The notes beneath the pieces are model-generated. The model had not been told where the DNA came from and ran no database searches. It saw only the letters and a list, made by a program, of their open reading frames with translations. This document shows, piece by piece, positions 60,222 to 64,000 of a stretch of DNA of 64,000 nt. Made by a program: the position numbers and the translations under genes. The DNA is taken from the NCBI GenBank assembly GCA_029255685.2, contig CM055320.2:49416910-49480909 (forward strand), given 5' to 3'. Every line of letters begins with the position of its first letter. Position 1 is the first letter of the stretch. Source of the stretch: Silene conica (taxonomy: Eukaryota; Streptophyta; Magnoliopsida; Caryophyllales; Caryophyllaceae).

Positions 60222-61829
60222 GTAATACCCCGTATTTTAGAGTCGGTCAACGGCAGCCAAACCATGCTTTATACACGTATTTTAAACGGAATGTTTATAA
60301 AGTATATTACGAAATTTATTATTATTTTATATATCGTATTTCTACTATTACTTCGTAATTCATAATCATTTTATATTTGATGTTTATTTCATAATATATT
60401 TATAATTAAATATATTTCTTATTTTATATTTATTTCTTATTTTATATTTATTTCTCAATTATACTTGTTCAATTATTTAAGTCGTTATTATATTTAAATT
60501 CTGAATTTTATATATTTATGTAAGTACTAATAAGTTTATTTTCTTATACTTGATTAATATTTACTACCACTCAATTACATAACTTAATTAGTATAATTAT
60601 TTATATGTCTCGTTAATTTTAAGCTACGGGTTGGGAACGGAATATTGATGTTAGGGTGCCTTGAGATGCATGATGCGCCGAGTGAGAATAGTGTTGGGCT
60701 CGGACGTAGAATTTAGAAACCGGGTACAATGTTAAGTGATGCAACAAAAATATGAAAACCCTACCTTACACACTCTTGCATCGAGAAAATTGTAGCCTCC
60801 CATTCCTCACACAACTCCTCTTCATCGGCAAAACCTATCTAAAACCCTAGTTCACATATCAGAAGCATGGGTTTGGGGTAGAACGAGGGTTAGACTGACC
60901 TCGAACCGCAATCACCAGCACCATCTTCACCACTGTAAGTCGACATTCTCAATAATTGTCTTTGTTTCGTTTTATTTTAAGTTAATTGCTTTCGAATTGT
61001 GTTGGTTTCGTATTTGATACGATGTTTGTTTAGTAGTAGGGTGTTAGTAGGTTATGTGGGTGATTGTGTGGTGGCGCGTGGTGGCCGGAGCACCACCATA
61101 ATAGGGTGTTTAGAGGCGTTAACTAGGGCAGAAACGTGAACAGGGGAGAACAGGGGCCGTGAGTGCAAACAGAGCGGGAACGAGGCAGGGACTCTGGTGG
61201 CGGTTGTTGCGGTGGCTGGAGGTGAGGAGAGAGGGATATGGCACCACCCCTAGAACCACCTTGAGTTAGTGGTGACAATGCTGGTGGCCAGAGGTGGTGT
61301 CGGGCATTGTGGTGAGAGAAATAGACGAGAGAAGGAGAGGGTACAGGCGGGTTTCTGGAAAACAGAGGGTAAATTTTTACGGGCAGGCTATTTAAACCCG
61401 TCGTGGTGGTTGCTGTGGTGGTTCCTGGTGGTGTGCATTGGGTGGTAGTGATAGTTGGTAGTACGTAGTTGAGTTTAGGATTGTTGGTGGTGGTCGTGGG
61501 TGTTTTGGGTGGTGGCGGTGGTGTCGTGAAGTGGGGTGTACAGGTAGTGTTACGGTGATGCGTCGATATGCTGTTGCTGCCTCGGTTGTTGCAGGGGCTA
61601 TCGATTGAGTACTTGGGCGAGAGAGGTGTTAGGAATAGTGGCCAGGGGTGCGTCGTGGTGTGGTGGTCCCAACCACCGTGGGTTGGTGGTGGTTCAGGCG
61701 GTATTATGGGAGTTATGAGTCGGTTTAGGAAGGGTGTCAAGGGGGCTGTTGGGTCGTGCTTTTGGTACTGGGTTGCGTCTTTTAGTCGTGGCCTCGTGGG
61801 GTTGTTGCGTGTATGTGTTATTATTATTA
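60222..61829 (+). mobile_element. LTR fragment related to the LARD-like element
   Basis: Starts GGTAATACCCCGTATTTTAG, close to the TGTAATACC LTR start of the LARD-like family read in its own direction. It continues as AT-rich then GGT/GTG-rich DNA and stops at GTTGTTGCGTGTATGTG plus an ATT tract, which parallels the microsatellite position in those LTRs. Long frames here (for example 61123-61740 on -, rich in P, T and H) reflect GGT repeats and are not genes. Confidence 0.5.
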
Positions 61830-62079
61830 TTATTATTTTTTATTTTTTTTTTGGTGAAATGTGAGTATATATTATATATATCAAAAAATTACAAAGAGAT
61901 CCCGGGTTTAAGCCCCCGGTCAGGCATTACATTCTTTGATAACAATATTGAAACCATTCATTAGCCTGATCAGATTCAAGCTCCAGGTTCTTCTTCAGTC
62001 CATTCTTCAATTCAGAGACTATCCTCTCAGCTACTTTTTCAGGTCTGTGTATGCACTCTTGGGCACGAGCATTATTCCC

Positions 62080-62442
62080 TTAAAACCATATGTGATAGTG
62101 GAAGGCATTAAGCATGGCAACACGAACTTTCCACTTAAATGAACTCTTGGGGGCACCACTGATAGAGGCCAAGGTAGGAAACTGAGCACCAAACCAGTGG
62201 TATAACAATAACTGAATTCTGATAGTGTACTGACATTCCTCAAATAAATGTGTAATAGATTCAGTCTGAGCTTGGCATATGAGGCAGAGGTCGTCTGGGC
62301 AACAACCAATACTATATAATTTTTGCTTTGTGTTCATACCTGCCTGCATTCTGAGCCAGGTGATCATAGCATGTTTGGGTATATTGAACTTATTCCAAAC
62401 TATGGCGACCATGGCTGTTGTGGATGATTCTGACATAGCCAA
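62080..62442 (-). pseudogene. LINE ORF2 C-terminal zf-RVT domain
   Basis: Encodes VWNKFNIPKHAMITWLRMQ, then CCPDDLCLICQAQTESITHL and FEECQ, the cysteine/histidine pattern of the zinc-binding reverse-transcriptase-associated domain common in plant LINEs. The preceding portion (KSCYSWLCQNHPQQPW) is in another frame, with a shift near 62405-62420. Confidence 0.8.
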
Positions 62443-64000
62443 GAGTAGCAGCTCTTAATGGTGAAACCCTGGGGGTTGTGATCCCAGGTGTTTAAGGTGA
62501 AGCCTTCCTTGATTTTATTCTTTACTTTGCAAATAGTTTTCCAACCCCAAGGAGTATCAGGTGCAGGCATATATTCCTCCCAATTCTGATTTTTCAGGTA
62601 GACATCACTGATCCACTTAATCCACAGTCTGTCTGCCTTAGTATAGACCCAGCTCACCAACTTCCCCACTGCTGGCAATGTTCCATAACTCTGCATTCTT
62701 AATGCCCAAGCCTCCTTCATCCTTGGGCAAGGTTACCTTTTCCCAGGCTACAAGAGGAACCCTGTGAAACTCTGTGGTGCTAGCCCAGAGAAAATTCCTG
62801 CAAATGGCACTGATTCTATTTATCACACTTTTGGGGATCACAAACATCTGAGCCCAGTAGTTATGCAAAGAGTTTAGCACAGAGTTGATTAAAGTGACCC
62901 TCCCAGCATAGGAGAGTTTCTTAGCACCAATCCCTCTAATCCTGGCTGTTATCTTTTCAGTAAGTGAGTTGCAGTCTGCCTTGGTCAGTTTTCCAGGGTG
63001 AATAGGGATCCCTAGATATTTGAAAGGGAAAGTACCTTCCCTGAAGCCAGTAGCCTGAGTAATCCCAAGTTTAAGCTCCTCATCCACCCCATTAAAAAAG
63101 ATCTCAGATTTAGAAGAGTTTAGCTTGAGTCCAGAAGCATGGGAGAAGGATGAGAAAGCTCTCATTAGCAGCAAAATAGAGGCAGGTGTCCCTTTACAGA
63201 ACATAAGAAGATCATCTGCAAACATGAGGTGTGTAAGCTTTAAGTTCTTGCACAAAGGGTGGTATTGGAAAGGCCACCTCATTGTGGCAAACTTAATGAG
63301 CCTAGACAAATAGTTCATACATAAGGTAAACAAGAGAGGGGAAATAGGATCCCCTTGCCTAAGCCCCCTCTTCCCTTGGAAGTAGCCAAAGTTACTACCA
63401 TTAAGGGACAAAGTGAAAGCTGTGGACCTTACACATTGCATAACAAGGCCTATAAATTGAGGAGGAAACTTCAGACCAATCAGCAGCTGTTCAACAAAAC
63501 CCCACTCAACAGTATCATAAGCTTTCTGAAGGTCAATTTTGAACAGACATCGAGGAGTTACTGTTTTCCTTCCATACAAATGGATTATATCTTGACAAAT
63601 TAAAACATTTTCCATTATGGACCTCCCCTTGATAAAGGCACCTTGGTTTTCATGAACAATATCAAGCAATACATTGGCAAGTCTATTGCATAGAAGCTTT
63701 GAAATAACTTTGTAAGTCACATTGCAACAAGCAATAGGTCTGAAATGAGTAACAGAAGTGGGTCTATCATTTTTAGGAATTAGGGTGAGATTTGTAGCAT
63801 TTATCTGTTGTAGCAACTGTCCATGAGTGAAAAAGTCCAGAACAGCATTGCAGAACTCATCTCCTACTATATCCCATGCATCTTTGAAGAATCCACTAGT
63901 GTATCCATCAGGCCCTGGTGCTTTGTCCTGAGGGATGGAAAACACTACCTACTTAATCTCTTCTTTGGTGACACCAGAGTTAAGAATAGTAGCATGCTCA
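62440..64000 (-). pseudogene. LINE ORF2 reverse transcriptase, broken
   Basis: From 63945 down, 435 codons hold the non-LTR reverse transcriptase blocks: DKAPGPDGYTSGFF (residues 7-20), LIPK (55-58), FRPIACCNVTYK, the QGAFIKGRSI block, KIDLQKAYDTVEW (136-148), RGLRQGDPISPLLF (193-206) and the catalytic FADD (242-245), then the GLKLNSSKSEIF and FKYLGIPI thumb region. A TAG at 63949-63951 interrupts the frame just upstream of the core. A frame change near 62670 moves the thumb/connection region (GKLVSWVYTKADRLW) to another frame. The catalytic residues are intact but the protein cannot be made whole. Confidence 0.9.

Larger units (their letters stand above)
61830..64000 (-). mobile_element. L1-type LINE, 3' part, degenerate
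   Basis: On - the element carries a reverse transcriptase then a zf-RVT domain, and ends near 61830-61862 in A-rich tail sequence (T runs at 61838-61858 on +). Its 5' part, with endonuclease, lies beyond 64000. At least two frame changes and one stop show it is dead. Confidence 0.88.

Noticed and set aside
61123..61740. 205-codon frame on - rich in P, T and H
   Set aside because: Produced by GGT/GTG-rich repeats in an LTR fragment; composition explains the lack of stops.

Overview
This window is repeat-rich plant DNA. The evidence is: LTR elements with tRNA-iMet or tRNA-Asp primer-binding sites, CACTA transposons with CACTACTACAA ends, an L1-type plant LINE, a tRNA-derived SINE, a Cassandra-like 5S segment, and fragments of two plant nuclear genes with GT-AG introns. 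It is most likely a eudicot and possibly Caryophyllales, but the species cannot be fixed from sequence alone. I see no intact host gene. The window looks like pericentromeric or other heterochromatic DNA built by nested insertion into and beside a satellite array.

Left part (1-22907). An Athila-like LTR (A, + strand) fills 1-1542, followed by an unclassified LTR-like block (1543-2815). A second Athila-like LTR (B, - strand) is split into four pieces (2816-2943, 5885-6623, 13817-13877, 22445-22907) by three independent insertions, each with a perfect target-site duplication (TSD). These are a short CACTA element (2944-5884, TSD GCC), a gag-only LTR element (6624-13816, TSD CTTAG) and a large CACTA element (13878-22444, TSD CTA). 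The large CACTA carries exons of a plastid MscS-like channel gene (MSL2/3 type) and of biosynthetic threonine deaminase in one orientation, with the deaminase exons between 5' and 3' MSL exons. It was later hit by a three-LTR composite retroelement (16453-19431, TSD AAAGT).

Centre (22908-48883). About 26 kb of tandem satellite with a monomer near 313 bp. It is organised into higher-order repeats: a 6-monomer 1853 bp unit in five near-identical copies plus two variant copies, then an 8-monomer unit of about 2474 bp in two copies.

Right part (48884-64000). A 5'-truncated Athila-like LTR (C, + strand) joins the satellite at a 3-base microhomology. It is interrupted by a 9.1 kb coding-free LTR element (49078-58165, TSD TACCT), then resumes and leads to a tRNA-Asp primer-binding site and a frameshifted gag start. 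Next come a fragment of the gag-only element's LTR, an LTR fragment related to the 9.1 kb element, and a broken L1-type LINE on the - strand running off the window.

The only long intact reading frame that looks biologically real is the 403-residue gag at 9718-10929 (- strand). The most interesting points are the chimeric gene capture in the CACTA element, the higher-order satellite organisation, and the composite three-LTR element that apparently transposed as one unit.
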